Assembly (NCBI GenBank): GCA_016297695.1
Contig: JAEDGC010000009.1
Coordinates: forward strand, 1 to 43,621
Direction: 5' to 3'
Source: Bacilli bacterium
GTDB taxonomy: Bacteria > Bacillota_I > Bacilli_A > RF39 > UBA660
Length of the DNA: 43,621 nucleotides
This document shows positions 26,826 through 35,104 of the stretch, one piece after another (position 1 is the first letter of the stretch; each line of letters starts with the position of its first letter). A program made the position numbers and the translations under genes. Below the pieces are notes generated by a model that was given only the letters and a program-made list of their open reading frames with translations, was not told where the DNA came from and searched no databases.

Positions 26826-27782
26826 TTATAACCAACCAGAAGTATCAGCAAACTCCGTTGGACTTTCAACATATTTTATATTATCTAAACCAATTTCAAA
26901 TTGATTTCTATATACGGTTGCAATAGATATATCATCATCTTTATATAATTCACTAGCTATATAAGTAGGTATTAATGCAACCATTTCAGCAGGCATATCA
27001 AATACATATGAATCATCAGTATCAGCTGTTATTTTTTTAGGATAAGCTTTATATGTAATTATAAAATTACCTTTATATTTACTATCTATAACTAATGTTT
27101 TATCACCTTCTAGTAATGTGTATGTATCAAATACACCACGCTTTCCATTTTTTTCATATTCTACTGAAATAAGTTCATAAAAATCTGGAATTAACTCGTT
27201 TAAATTATATCTAATTTTTTGAGTATGTGGAAATATATCATCTTCTAATCTAAATGATATATTATATAGCGCTATATTTCTAATATTATATAAGTACCCT
27301 TCTGCTTTGAATACAAAACGTATCTTATCACTTGTATTTTCAATTAAACCCTTAACTGGCAAATAACCACCCGTGACATCAGTAACATGTTCTATCAACT
27401 CTACTAAATCCCATGCATTAGTTTCATTATTATATTTTTGTATCTCTATATTAGCAGTATCACTAATTTCAAAGTAATATGCTTTTGTGATACCACCTTC
27501 TATAATATAATCTTCATTAGATATTATAGTGGTATCGTATGACGAATAGTCATATATTTCTTCAGGTATATTATAAGAAATTAAATACTTTTTAACTATA
27601 GGTCTACCTATACTCATAATACGAATTAAGGCTTCATTAGCAGCATCTGGCATTGAATTAAGATATAAATTATACTTTTTTTCTCGTCTTAATGAGTCTA
27701 AATCATCAACAGTAATCATTTGGTTGTTTAAAAACATTTTTTGTATGGCTGCTATTTGTATATCAGCCCAAGTATATTTCAT
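26826..27782 (-). CDS. head-tail connector/adaptor (T7 gp11-like tubular A)
   Basis: 318 residues. The N-terminus (YTWADIQIAAIQKMFLNNQM and DSLRREKKYNLYLNSMPDAA) fits podovirus tail-tubular A/adaptor proteins, followed by a mixed alpha-beta body and a C-terminal helical segment (EMVALIPTYIASELYKDD). It would link the portal to the nozzle. It lies between the major capsid gene and the nozzle gene, the classic T7-like order. The ATG follows an AAAGGAGG site. Confidence 0.65.
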   Translation of the reverse strand: MKYTWADIQIAAIQKMFLNNQMITVDDLDSLRREKKYNLYLNSMPDAANEALIRIMSIGRPIVKKYLISYNIPEEIYDYSSYDTTIISNEDYIIEGGITKAYYFEISDTANIEIQKYNNETNAWDLVELIEHVTDVTGGYLPVKGLIENTSDKIRFVFKAEGYLYNIRNIALYNISFRLEDDIFPHTQKIRYNLNELIPDFYELISVEYEKNGKRGVFDTYTLLEGDKTLVIDSKYKGNFIITYKAYPKKITADTDDSYVFDMPAEMVALIPTYIASELYKDDDISIATVYRNQFEIGLDNIKYVESPTEFADTSGWL

Positions 27783-27806
27783 ATATACCTCCTTTTAAAG
27801 TAAACA

Positions 27807-27833
27807 AGGGAGAAATAATGTATATTTCTCCCT
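27807..27833 (-). terminator. strong hairpin after the major capsid gene
   Basis: An 11-bp perfect stem (AGGGAGAAATA with TATTTCTCCCT) closes a 5-base loop. On the minus strand TGTTTACTTT follows, a weak U-run. It lies 60 bases past the capsid stop and probably limits read-through or protects the abundant capsid mRNA end. Confidence 0.65.
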
Positions 27834-27889
27834 GTTGATTATTAAATAATTTAACGTGTCATATACATTCAGTTATATACTATGAATGA

Positions 27890-28897
27890 CTAAAGTGCAG
27901 TACCACCAGTTACACCGCCGACAGCAATACATCTCCAATCATTTGCTCCGCATACAAATCTTGAACGTCCAGACCATACGTTGTTGTCAGTGTCATCATC
28001 AACGTAAGATTTGATAGTTAAAGGTATTCTATCTAAGAATAATAAACCATCATAGTTATCATTGTAGTTCTTATCTAATAATATATAAGGTTTGTCAGAA
28101 CCATTCAAAAGTGGATTTAAGTATGGGCTAACCACAACTGTCCATCTACCAAATTGATAGTTGAATCCATTGTTTGCTGTATTAGGGTCTTTATCAGCTC
28201 CGATAGCAGCAAATACTTCTTTCTTTAATGCAGCATCGTTTGGAATGATTATTGTATCTGGTGCAATAGTTAATACTTCTCCATTATCATCAGTAACATT
28301 TTGCATTTTAGTTTCTAACTTACCTAAGTTATCTACACTGAATGCTCCTGCAAATTTATTAGATTGAACTCCTGTATTACCAGTTTTTGATGGGTGAGCT
28401 GTTGAGAATAAACTTACACCGTCAGCTGAAGTACAATCCATTGTAATTCCTCTGAACTTAGTAGTATTACCTGAAACAGCACCAATTAATAATTGAGAAC
28501 CGTATTTTTCTCTTGTTAAATAATATTGGTCTATGAAACTTCTAGTACCTGTCCTACTTAAATCAAGAACTATACTATCTTCCATCATTTCTTGAGTGAT
28601 TGCAAATGAATCTTTCCAAGTGATATTTTCTAAGAACTTAGAATAACCTTCTTGTCTTTCATCTGTTGGATATGAACCACCTTCACCAACTGGTTGGAAA
28701 CCATGAGCAAATCCAGTTAATCCACCAAATTTTTCTCCATAATGTTCACTATCAACCATTTTAAATATTCTTTTGATAGTAGACATTTCTTCATAGGCTT
28801 TAACGTTACGCTCTAAGAAAGCTCTAATAGGAGCTTCGCATTTTCCATATATGCTATCGTTTAAGCCTGAACTTTTACTAAATACTATACCTGCCAT
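27890..28897 (-). CDS. major capsid protein (HK97 fold, Mu gpT-like)
   Basis: 335 residues, a normal major capsid length. Features typical of HK97-fold coat proteins include the E-loop-like stretch (FGGLTGFAHGFQPVGEGGSY), the helical spine (SFAITQEMMEDSIVLDL) and the segment SLFSTAHPSKTGNTGVQSNK, which matches Mu gpT-type coat proteins. The C-terminal block (DGLLFLDRIPLTIKSYVDDD) is also typical. It assembles the head around the scaffold. It is preceded by two small head genes and followed by a strong hairpin. The start follows ATAGGAGGATAATAT. Confidence 0.8.
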   Translation of the reverse strand: MAGIVFSKSSGLNDSIYGKCEAPIRAFLERNVKAYEEMSTIKRIFKMVDSEHYGEKFGGLTGFAHGFQPVGEGGSYPTDERQEGYSKFLENITWKDSFAITQEMMEDSIVLDLSRTGTRSFIDQYYLTREKYGSQLLIGAVSGNTTKFRGITMDCTSADGVSLFSTAHPSKTGNTGVQSNKFAGAFSVDNLGKLETKMQNVTDDNGEVLTIAPDTIIIPNDAALKKEVFAAIGADKDPNTANNGFNYQFGRWTVVVSPYLNPLLNGSDKPYILLDKNYNDNYDGLLFLDRIPLTIKSYVDDDTDNNVWSGRSRFVCGANDWRCIAVGGVTGGTAL

Positions 28898-28908
28898 ATA
28901 TTATCCTC

Positions 28909-29292
28909 CTATCTTCTAAACATACCTAGAACAGTATTTCCTACTGCTGTGCCATTTATTTGAGTTATCTCAAACACACCAGATGTTGTAGTAGCAGTAA
29001 CATCAGTACCTGTAGTATGAAGTGTTACTTTATCTCCCACCTTTAAACTTTCACCAGATGCAGATAATGAAGCAGAATAAACATCTTCTTCCATAACTCT
29101 AACAACTGGAATTACTACACCAGTTCCACTTCCCATAGAAATAAATTCTGGAGTAGCAGTTGCACCACATTTTGTAAGTTTTCCACTAGATAAAACTAAT
29201 GCTTCACCTAATACAATTGCTTCACTAGCAGTGCCTTCATAATATTCCAATGGTCTTTCAGCCAATGGACGCATTTTTGCTATTTTAAACAT
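28909..29292 (-). CDS. small head decoration-type protein
   Basis: 127 residues, strand-rich with a Gly/Ser/Thr/Val composition (EAIVLGEALVLSSGKLTKCG, ASGESLKVGDKVTLHTTG, GVFEITQINGTAVGNT). The repeated beta pattern and position directly before the capsid gene suggest a decoration or head-fibre-type protein of DUF2190-like style. A GGAGG site is present. The assignment is from composition and location, not a recognised motif. Confidence 0.5.
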   Translation of the reverse strand: MFKIAKMRPLAERPLEYYEGTASEAIVLGEALVLSSGKLTKCGATATPEFISMGSGTGVVIPVVRVMEEDVYSASLSASGESLKVGDKVTLHTTGTDVTATTTSGVFEITQINGTAVGNTVLGMFRR

Positions 29293-29304
29293 AATTTCCT
29301 CCTA

Positions 29305-29655
29305 TTATTTTTTTAACCAATTTATGAACTCTATTTTATCAGCATCACCTAAATTGGCAAATTTATCTGTGTTTACAAAGTCATATGCTGCATCTAAAGA
29401 CTTAAAGCCTCTACTAGCATAATCAAGTTTTTTGTTTTTAACTATTTCTTCAACAGTTTTTTCGATACTTTCCTCAACTATTTCACTTACGACTTCTTCA
29501 ACTGTTTTATCTTGTTCCTCAGCCTCTAAAACTATTGCTTCAGCAACTGATTGAACAACTTCTTCAGGCACGTCTGCCTCGTAATTTTCTACTATTGAGT
29601 CTGTTACTGGAACTTCATCAACAGCAGTAATTTCTATATCTCTAATTTTAGCCAT
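29305..29655 (-). CDS. acidic helical protein beside the scaffold, unknown
   Basis: 116 residues. Residues about 25-75 are very acidic (EEVVQSVAEAIVLEAEEQDK, VEEVVSEIVEESIEKTVEE), likely coiled coil, followed by a basic segment (KNKKLDYASRGFKSLDAAYDF). It overlaps the scaffold stop by one base. It may act in head assembly or as a small scaffold partner. I do not recognise the family. Confidence 0.55.
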   Translation of the reverse strand: MAKIRDIEITAVDEVPVTDSIVENYEADVPEEVVQSVAEAIVLEAEEQDKTVEEVVSEIVEESIEKTVEEIVKNKKLDYASRGFKSLDAAYDFVNTDKFANLGDADKIEFINWLKK

Positions 29656-30506
29656 TAATTACCTCCTACAAATTTATTATAATGTTCTCTTATTTCAGCG
29701 TCTGTCATATTTGGCATATTTTTACGATAAGTCGCTAATACTTCTTCTGGGACGCGTGTTTCATTTGATTTTGAGCCTTGTATTGGTTTAAAATGACTTT
29801 TGCTATCTATATTATTTATAATGGTTTGTTTTGCACCATCAACTTTTATAGATGTTATTTTATCAAATGCAGCAATTTTATAAGCATCAGCAATAGTATA
29901 ACCTTTATCTATTAAACTATAAAATGTATCATAATATGGTGATTTTGTTAAATCATCAAGTGATTTAATATCATTATCATATTTATTAATTTCATTAATA
30001 GCTTCAGTAACCATTCTTTCTTGCTCTTCTTGTTTTTGATGCTCTAAAAGTTGCCTTGCTTGTTCTAATACTGGACTTTTTGCAACTAACTCTTCAACAT
30101 ATGAATTAAAATCATCTGTATTTTGAATTCCCATAGCTTCTAGTCTTTCTTTTTGGCTAAATGCATCTAATTCTTTCCAATCTTTAAAACCACGCGAAAC
30201 AGCTATTTTGTCTAAATCGTCCTGTTTTTTCTTTGCATACTCTTGCTCAATCTTTAGACGTTCTTTTTTAAGTCTTTCTGAAAAAGCTTTTGTATTATCC
30301 TTTACATTAGATGTTTTATTATCAATTTTATTATCCATTTTATTTACATCTGAAGGTGTTCCATCAGTAAATACTGGACTTTCATCACTATTCTCGTCAC
30401 TACCGGCGTCAGTAGCATCAGATACATTATCTATATCTGCATTATCAGCCTCTTCTGCAAATAATTGAATATTAAATTTCAATAATTTCAATAATTCGTT
30501 TTTCAT
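29655..30506 (-). CDS. capsid scaffolding protein
   Basis: 283 residues. It has the typical scaffold layout: a short N-terminal segment with LKFNIQLFAEE, an acidic disordered part (ADIDNVSDATDAGSDENSDE), a central charged coiled coil (FSERLKKERLKIEQEYAKKK) and a basic C-terminal region that would bind the coat protein. It lies between portal and capsid genes, where scaffolds usually sit. No protease is visible next to it, so removal may be without cleavage. The gene has GGAGGACAAAGAAA in front and a structured leader upstream. Confidence 0.7.
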   Translation of the reverse strand: MKNELLKLLKFNIQLFAEEADNADIDNVSDATDAGSDENSDESPVFTDGTPSDVNKMDNKIDNKTSNVKDNTKAFSERLKKERLKIEQEYAKKKQDDLDKIAVSRGFKDWKELDAFSQKERLEAMGIQNTDDFNSYVEELVAKSPVLEQARQLLEHQKQEEQERMVTEAINEINKYDNDIKSLDDLTKSPYYDTFYSLIDKGYTIADAYKIAAFDKITSIKVDGAKQTIINNIDSKSHFKPIQGSKSNETRVPEEVLATYRKNMPNMTDAEIREHYNKFVGGN

Positions 30507-30608
30507 TTTCTTTGTCCTCCAATCGTTTTTCTGAGGCGAATTTCGGTCGATAAACTCCGTTTTGCAGCCTCACGTACGTGGGTACGTTTTAATTACCTTT
30601 TAGATAAA
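30507..30608 (-). promoter_or_regulatory. structured leader upstream of the scaffold gene
   Basis: About 100 bases between the small basic gene and the scaffold ATG are more GC-rich than their surroundings. They can fold: TGAGGC (30532-30537) pairs with GCCTCA (30567-30572), enclosing CGG/CCG, and an ACGTACGTGGGTACGT segment follows. No promoter elements were identified. It could be a processing, attenuation or assembly-control signal. Confidence 0.4.
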
Positions 30609-30734
30609 CTATTTCTTCACTCTCAAGTCTTTTCCTGTTTTAACAGTACCGGCTTTAGGTGCCTTTGTTTTAAATAATGCTTCAACTAATTGAGTTCCTG
30701 CATTTTTAATTCTTCCGGCATAAGATTTCTCCAT
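30609..30734 (-). CDS. 41-residue basic protein between portal and scaffold
   Basis: Encodes MEKSYAGRIKNAGTQLVEAL through to RVKK, 41 residues with about ten Lys/Arg. A GAAAGGAGAG site precedes the ATG. Similar short basic proteins of the pattern K-x-x-x-G-R-I-K-N-x-G are known to me between portal and scaffold genes of other Firmicutes phages, so this is likely real though its role is unknown. The rest of the 30507-30923 gap holds the scaffold leader and a low-evidence short open frame at 30774-30848. Confidence 0.7.
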   Translation of the reverse strand: MEKSYAGRIKNAGTQLVEALFKTKAPKAGTVKTGKDLRVKK

Positions 30735-30923
30735 ACCACACTCTCCTTTCTATATAATTTGATTTGTACACCATCAAACTACATAATCTGGCATTAGTGA
30801 TTTATAATCACCACGGGAAGTACCAAAGTACAACGGACAAAGACACTTTTATACTCCCAGTGCTGATTACAAATCAGCATTATTAATTTCTATTCGTTTG
30901 AATTGGTATATCATTTTTATATT

Positions 30924-32786
30924 TTACATATTTCTAGCAGTTCCTTTATTAGTGTTCATTTTACCTAATGCATCAACGGCTATTTTTTGTTCTCTTTGAA
31001 CATTTTCAATTTCTTGTTGTTGAGCAGCTAAACGTTGTTGTTCTTCAGCTCTTCTAACTGCAAACTGTAGCGCTTGTTTAGCACCAGGATAATGTAAACT
31101 ATCCATCATTTGCCAGAACATAACAATTGTTTGAATATCTTGTGGGTTTCCATAAGCGCCACTTGTGAAGTTAAGTCTTGTTTCTTCCCACATGGCTCTT
31201 CTATCTTTACTTAATGTAGCACTTACATCAGTTGCAAATATAAATTCATCATCATAATAATATTCTCCACTTGCATCTTTATCTAAAAATAAGCGCTTAT
31301 CAAATAATTTATATTGTAATTGTCCGCTATCGTCTTGATAATTATAATATCTAGGTTCATCAGCGTAGGCTAGCATAAATTGAAACATAATTTCAAATAA
31401 TTGACTAAATGCAAAGTCTTTCATTGTTATTTTACTATTTAATCTACCCGCTGTTTGGGCTGCAGCAAATTCTTTAGCTTTACCACTTACTGCTGTAGTA
31501 TCACGTCTACCTTGGAAACTATCAGTTATACCAATAGTTTGTCTTGCTATATTATAGTTAAGTTCTAGTAAACCTAAATCGTTTGATATATTAGGTTGCA
31601 TTGTTTCAACTTTAATCATACTAAGGTCTGCTGGATTTTTAACTTTAATTATTTTTAGTTCATCGTCAGTTGCTTTAAAGTTTATACTCTCTGGAATAGT
31701 TACAATTGACCCACCTTTTAATAACTTTTCACGTATTTTAGTCATATAAATATTTAAGTCATTTTGTTGGTCTTTAATTGCATTAACATCACTGTTTCCA
31801 AGTACATTATCACTTTCAGAAGCATTTTTTCTAACAACAATTGGATATTTATTTGGTACATAATATGGAACTTCTACTTCAATTTCTGTAAGTGTTTGTT
31901 CTCCCGTTAAAGGATTAACACTCATTTGTGGTATCGTTAATTTTTCTTTTTCTAATGTTTTAAGTTCAAATTTAGTGCTTCCACATTCTGTACATTTATC
32001 TGCTAATTTAATAGCACCACATACTTTACATACTTCTTGTTTTCTAGCAAAATAATTATCAATATCTTGAATAACAACATTGTTTACCCAGCTAAATAAT
32101 GAAATTTTACCCTCTTTATTTTTATAATATACATAATTATGTGTAACTAAGTCTTCATTATGTGTTGGGTCATTTTGGTCACTATTACTTTCATCATCTA
32201 CATCTTTACCATATCTTTCTTTAATATATATCTTAGTTTGAAGTAATTTTATAAAGATATAATCCATATCTTGTATTTTATAGACGCCAGGTTGTGGAAC
32301 TATTTCAGATGGACTTAAATTTTTAACAACAAGTTTACCTATTGTATTTCTAGTTTTAATTGAATTATCCCACTCAACTAAAAATAAACTAGCTCCAGCA
32401 ATTGGTGTCATTCTTGATTGTTCATCATTTATTTCTTCAAATGGTAGTCTATCAAGCTCATTTTTTAAATAATATTCTATTGTTTGTGCCCTATTGATAT
32501 TACCTTTAATAGATGTTACTTTCGGTTGTGGTATGGTAGTATCAATTTGTGATTCAATCAATTCAAAAGTTACTTTTCTAACTGAAGTTTTCTTTTTAGT
32601 TGCTTTTTTACCATCACTACTATAAATAGGCCTTGTACCCTTATATGCTTCATAATTATCCTCTATTTCTTTTAATATTGGCTCATATTTTTGGGTTGCA
32701 ATGGCTAATTTTTCTTCCCATTCAGCAATTTTAGGATTTACGTTAGCAACGTTTTTGATTTCTTTATTTTTTTTAAAAATGCCCAT
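30924..32786 (-). CDS. portal protein with zinc-ribbon insertion
   Basis: 620 residues from the ATG at 32786; a TTG at 32795 is possible but too close to its ribosome site. The start overlaps the end of the terminase gene by 14 bases. Podovirus-type portal features include SRMTPIAGASLFLVEWDN, YRSHTEL-like helices and the central RQTIGITDSFQGRRDTTAVS block, with a helical C-terminal tail rich in Gln (AQQQEIENVQREQK). An insertion with CKVCG...CTECG is a four-cysteine zinc ribbon, unusual in portals. The protein forms the DNA entry ring at one head vertex. Confidence 0.75.
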   Translation of the reverse strand: MGIFKKNKEIKNVANVNPKIAEWEEKLAIATQKYEPILKEIEDNYEAYKGTRPIYSSDGKKATKKKTSVRKVTFELIESQIDTTIPQPKVTSIKGNINRAQTIEYYLKNELDRLPFEEINDEQSRMTPIAGASLFLVEWDNSIKTRNTIGKLVVKNLSPSEIVPQPGVYKIQDMDYIFIKLLQTKIYIKERYGKDVDDESNSDQNDPTHNEDLVTHNYVYYKNKEGKISLFSWVNNVVIQDIDNYFARKQEVCKVCGAIKLADKCTECGSTKFELKTLEKEKLTIPQMSVNPLTGEQTLTEIEVEVPYYVPNKYPIVVRKNASESDNVLGNSDVNAIKDQQNDLNIYMTKIREKLLKGGSIVTIPESINFKATDDELKIIKVKNPADLSMIKVETMQPNISNDLGLLELNYNIARQTIGITDSFQGRRDTTAVSGKAKEFAAAQTAGRLNSKITMKDFAFSQLFEIMFQFMLAYADEPRYYNYQDDSGQLQYKLFDKRLFLDKDASGEYYYDDEFIFATDVSATLSKDRRAMWEETRLNFTSGAYGNPQDIQTIVMFWQMMDSLHYPGAKQALQFAVRRAEEQQRLAAQQQEIENVQREQKIAVDALGKMNTNKGTARNM

Positions 32787-34212
32787 AAAGTTCAATCATC
32801 CTTTCTTTTACTCTTGAATCCCCATTATAGTAATCATCAAGCATATCCTCTGTCCATTTCATTTTTGTTTTTGCAGGTAACATATCTACTTGTGGAGCAC
32901 TTGTCCAATAAGTAGCAAAGCAACGTAGTGCATCAGGACCGTGTGTTATTTCATGTGGCTCTGTTGCACAGTCATTTAATTTTTTATCATCATACTGAAG
33001 TAGTGGTATACATCTTATCAAATTCCTACATGTAGTATATATTTCTAATCTTGCTTTTTTAACAGGATTTCCAGTATGTATATCTCTTTCTTCGTATACT
33101 TTAAGTAATTCTTTTACGGCTAACCAACCTGGTATTCTATCACGAGCAACCTTAGTTAATGTTACACCATTCTCATAAAATATATCAGCGGTAGATTTAC
33201 CTGTTTGACTATTTGTATTCCATAAATCAGACGGTGCCAGTGTTAACACTACATCTGCTTCTTTAAAACCTAGCTTTTTAGTAGTCTCTTTAAGTAATTC
33301 ACATGCTTCTGATACTATTTTATCTTTTTCATATATCTCATGGATAACTCTTATACGACCATTTGCTTCTATTATTATATGATAGCAAGCAAACATATCA
33401 AGCCCATAGTCCATTGTTCTATATAATCTAAACGAATTAGGTAATTTATATGGTGCTACTGTATGTATATTTCTATCAAATTCTTCAAAAAATTGACCAT
33501 CATATATATCCCAATTACCATAAAGCATGGCATTTCGTCTTTCTTCTGGTAAGTTTTCTAGCGTTCTGACATAGTCAGGGTCATTCTCCATAAGCCATGC
33601 ATTCTCATACACAAGTGATGGTATGAACTTATAATCTTCAGCTTTTTCTGAATTTTTATAGTCACAGTCTATGAATAATCTTTTAACCCATTGATGTCCT
33701 ACTCCACCTGGGTTACATGTGAAGTACATTCTAGGCCTGAACGGTTCTTCCATAAGACCAGATGGACGATTTGATTCTGTTAATGTTTGAAACTGAAACT
33801 CAGTAAAGTGAGTCGCTTCTTCTATCATTATCACGTCATAAGCTTGTCCTTGAAACTGTAATACATCATTTTCTGAGTCACAGTACCCTAACTTTATTCT
33901 GCTTCCATTTGGAAATATGAACTCTTTGGTAACCTCTTTATACTCAGCTAACCTCTGTGATTTATCTTTCACATTGGTATTAAGTATTTTTTGCAAGGGT
34001 ATCAAGTGGTTTTCTCTTAGTTCTGGAAGAGTACGACGTAGTAGCAATATTTGAATTCCACTATATCTAAATGCAAGTAGTAGTGCTTTCCATCTTGCAG
34101 AAAAACTTTTTCCCCCACCTCTTGCACCTCCATAAGCAGTATATCTCGCTCTACTTTCCATAAATTCTATCTGTTTAGGATAAAATGCTGGTATTTTTAA
34201 GCTTAGTGACAT
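32773..34212 (-). CDS. terL: terminase large subunit
   Basis: 479 residues, a usual terL length. The ATPase domain has Walker A GGARGGGKS (28-36), Walker B VIMIEEAT (127-134) and the coupling motif TCNPGG (165-170). The nuclease domain starts near RTMDYG (Asp268) and continues through VVLTLAPSDLW and GPDALRCFATYW. It cuts concatemers and packages DNA through the portal. It follows terS by two bases and overlaps the portal gene. Confidence is high because all the core motifs are visible. Confidence 0.92.
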   Translation of the reverse strand: MSLSLKIPAFYPKQIEFMESRARYTAYGGARGGGKSFSARWKALLLAFRYSGIQILLLRRTLPELRENHLIPLQKILNTNVKDKSQRLAEYKEVTKEFIFPNGSRIKLGYCDSENDVLQFQGQAYDVIMIEEATHFTEFQFQTLTESNRPSGLMEEPFRPRMYFTCNPGGVGHQWVKRLFIDCDYKNSEKAEDYKFIPSLVYENAWLMENDPDYVRTLENLPEERRNAMLYGNWDIYDGQFFEEFDRNIHTVAPYKLPNSFRLYRTMDYGLDMFACYHIIIEANGRIRVIHEIYEKDKIVSEACELLKETTKKLGFKEADVVLTLAPSDLWNTNSQTGKSTADIFYENGVTLTKVARDRIPGWLAVKELLKVYEERDIHTGNPVKKARLEIYTTCRNLIRCIPLLQYDDKKLNDCATEPHEITHGPDALRCFATYWTSAPQVDMLPAKTKMKWTEDMLDDYYNGDSRVKERMIELYGHF

Positions 34213-34214
34213 TG

Positions 34215-34553
34215 TTACTCACCCAACCTTCTTATGGCTTCAGGCATTTCAATGTTAATTTGAACATCGTTTTTAACTTGTTCTGTTGGCTTATATCCCA
34301 TAGTATCTCTTATAGTTGTATACGCACTTATATTTCCAGACACCGCTTGTAATACAAGTGCCGCAGACATAGCATCATGTAATGTCCCATTTGTAATATG
34401 TATTCCTTTATCAGAGAGGCTTTCTTGCAAAGCTCTCGACATAGGTATATTACATATTTTTACAAGAGTTTGTCTAAACATATCAGCTTCTTTTTCTCTA
34501 TTAACAATGTCCGTCATAGCAGTGCGTACTAACTCAGTATCAACTGTTTCCAT
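34215..34553 (-). CDS. terS: terminase small subunit
   Basis: 112 residues from the ATG at 34553. The earlier start at 34595 lies upstream of the promoter -10, and GTAGGTG precedes the chosen ATG. The sequence is helical with a segment (LQESLSDKGIHITNGTLHDA) suiting an oligomerisation/DNA-binding core and a C-terminus (NDVQINIEMPEAIRRLGE) that would contact TerL. Its place immediately before terL supports the role of recognising packaging sites. It is the first gene of the late operon. Confidence 0.7.
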   Translation of the reverse strand: METVDTELVRTAMTDIVNREKEADMFRQTLVKICNIPMSRALQESLSDKGIHITNGTLHDAMSAALVLQAVSGNISAYTTIRDTMGYKPTEQVKNDVQINIEMPEAIRRLGE

Positions 34554-34574
34554 AGTACACCTACTTTCAATATA

Positions 34575-34603
34575 ATTATAGCATAAATTGTACAATTTGT
34601 AAA
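34575..34603 (-). promoter_or_regulatory. late-operon promoter (minus strand)
   Basis: On the minus strand TTTACA and TATAAT are separated by 17 bases, and transcription would begin about 15 bases before the terS ATG. This is a near-consensus sigma-A promoter and the likely main source of the 25-kb late transcription unit. Confidence 0.8.
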
Positions 34604-34620
34604 TAGTTTCATGTATATAT

Positions 34621-34648
34621 GAAAAAAGACATTTTCATGCCTTTTTTC
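34621..34648. terminator. bidirectional hairpin upstream of the late promoter
   Basis: GAAAAAAGACAT and ATGCCTTTTTTC form a 12-bp stem with one A-C mismatch and a TTTC loop. T-runs lie at the 3' arm on both strands. It sits just upstream of the minus-strand late promoter and would block read-through in either direction. Confidence 0.6.
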
Positions 34649-34690
34649 TGAAAACAATATCAATAATTTATTGATAAATAAGAATAGAGT

Positions 34691-34837
34691 ATTACAGTTA
34701 AAATAATAGTGATTTTTTTATATATTTACATCAGCTTTACATTAGATTTTTATTATCGGTTTGGTATCGGTTTGATAACATAGTTTACATTATTATTTTT
34801 TATAAGATATAATGGGGAGTCTTATTTTAACTGTAAT
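34691..34837. repeat. 16-bp perfect inverted repeat flanking a promoter
   Basis: ATTACAGTTAAAATAA at 34691-34706 is the exact reverse complement of 34822-34837, with 115 bases between the arms. The right arm coincides with the 5' end of the RNA expected from the promoter at 34784-34813. Possible roles are operator sites for a dimeric regulator or DNA looping. Confidence 0.75.
34784..34813 (+). promoter_or_regulatory. plus-strand promoter inside the control region
   Basis: TTTACA and TATAAT are separated by 18 bases, with a start expected around 34820, within the right arm of the 16-bp inverted repeat. Confidence 0.6.
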
Positions 34838-34917
34838 TTAGGAAGTGGTGTAGGTTAACAACTACACATATGAAAAAAACCAAAAAAATCACTTGTGAGG
34901 TATGTCTCACAATTTTA
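34820..34917 (+). ncRNA. candidate short RNA with two hairpins
   Basis: An RNA starting near 34820 would fold a hairpin GTGTAG/CTACAC (34848-34853 with 34862-34867), then a second TTGTGAG/CTCACAA (34893-34899 with 34906-34912) followed by TTTTAATT, a weak terminator. It would be about 100 nt. A 19-residue open frame (MKKTKKITCEVCLTILIIY, 34870-34929) overlaps it, but its ribosome site is too far upstream unless the first hairpin folds. Confidence 0.4.
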
Positions 34918-34969
34918 ATTATATATTAATATTATCAGTTTGTAAATACCTTTTTGTATATTTTTATTG

Positions 34970-35104
34970 TATGGTACCTTAATGGTTAGATATGGTACCT
35001 TATTGTTTTTGGAAAATTTTTATGACAAGGCCTATACTTACCTAGGTCCATCACATGTATGACGTGCGGTCCATTTTTTTGATTTTTTCCGATATGGTAC
35101 CTTA
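34970..35104. repeat. three copies of the 12-bp repeat TATGGTACCTTA
   Basis: Exact copies lie at 34970-34981, 34991-35002 and 35093-35104. The first two start 21 bp apart, two helical turns. Each contains the palindrome GGTACC. They look like binding sites for a regulator or replication protein. Confidence 0.7.

Noticed and set aside
34870..34929. 19-residue open frame MKKTKKITCEVCLTILIIY
   Set aside because: The only ribosome-site-like sequence is more than 20 bases upstream and the frame overlaps the terminator-like hairpin; it is noted under the candidate RNA instead.
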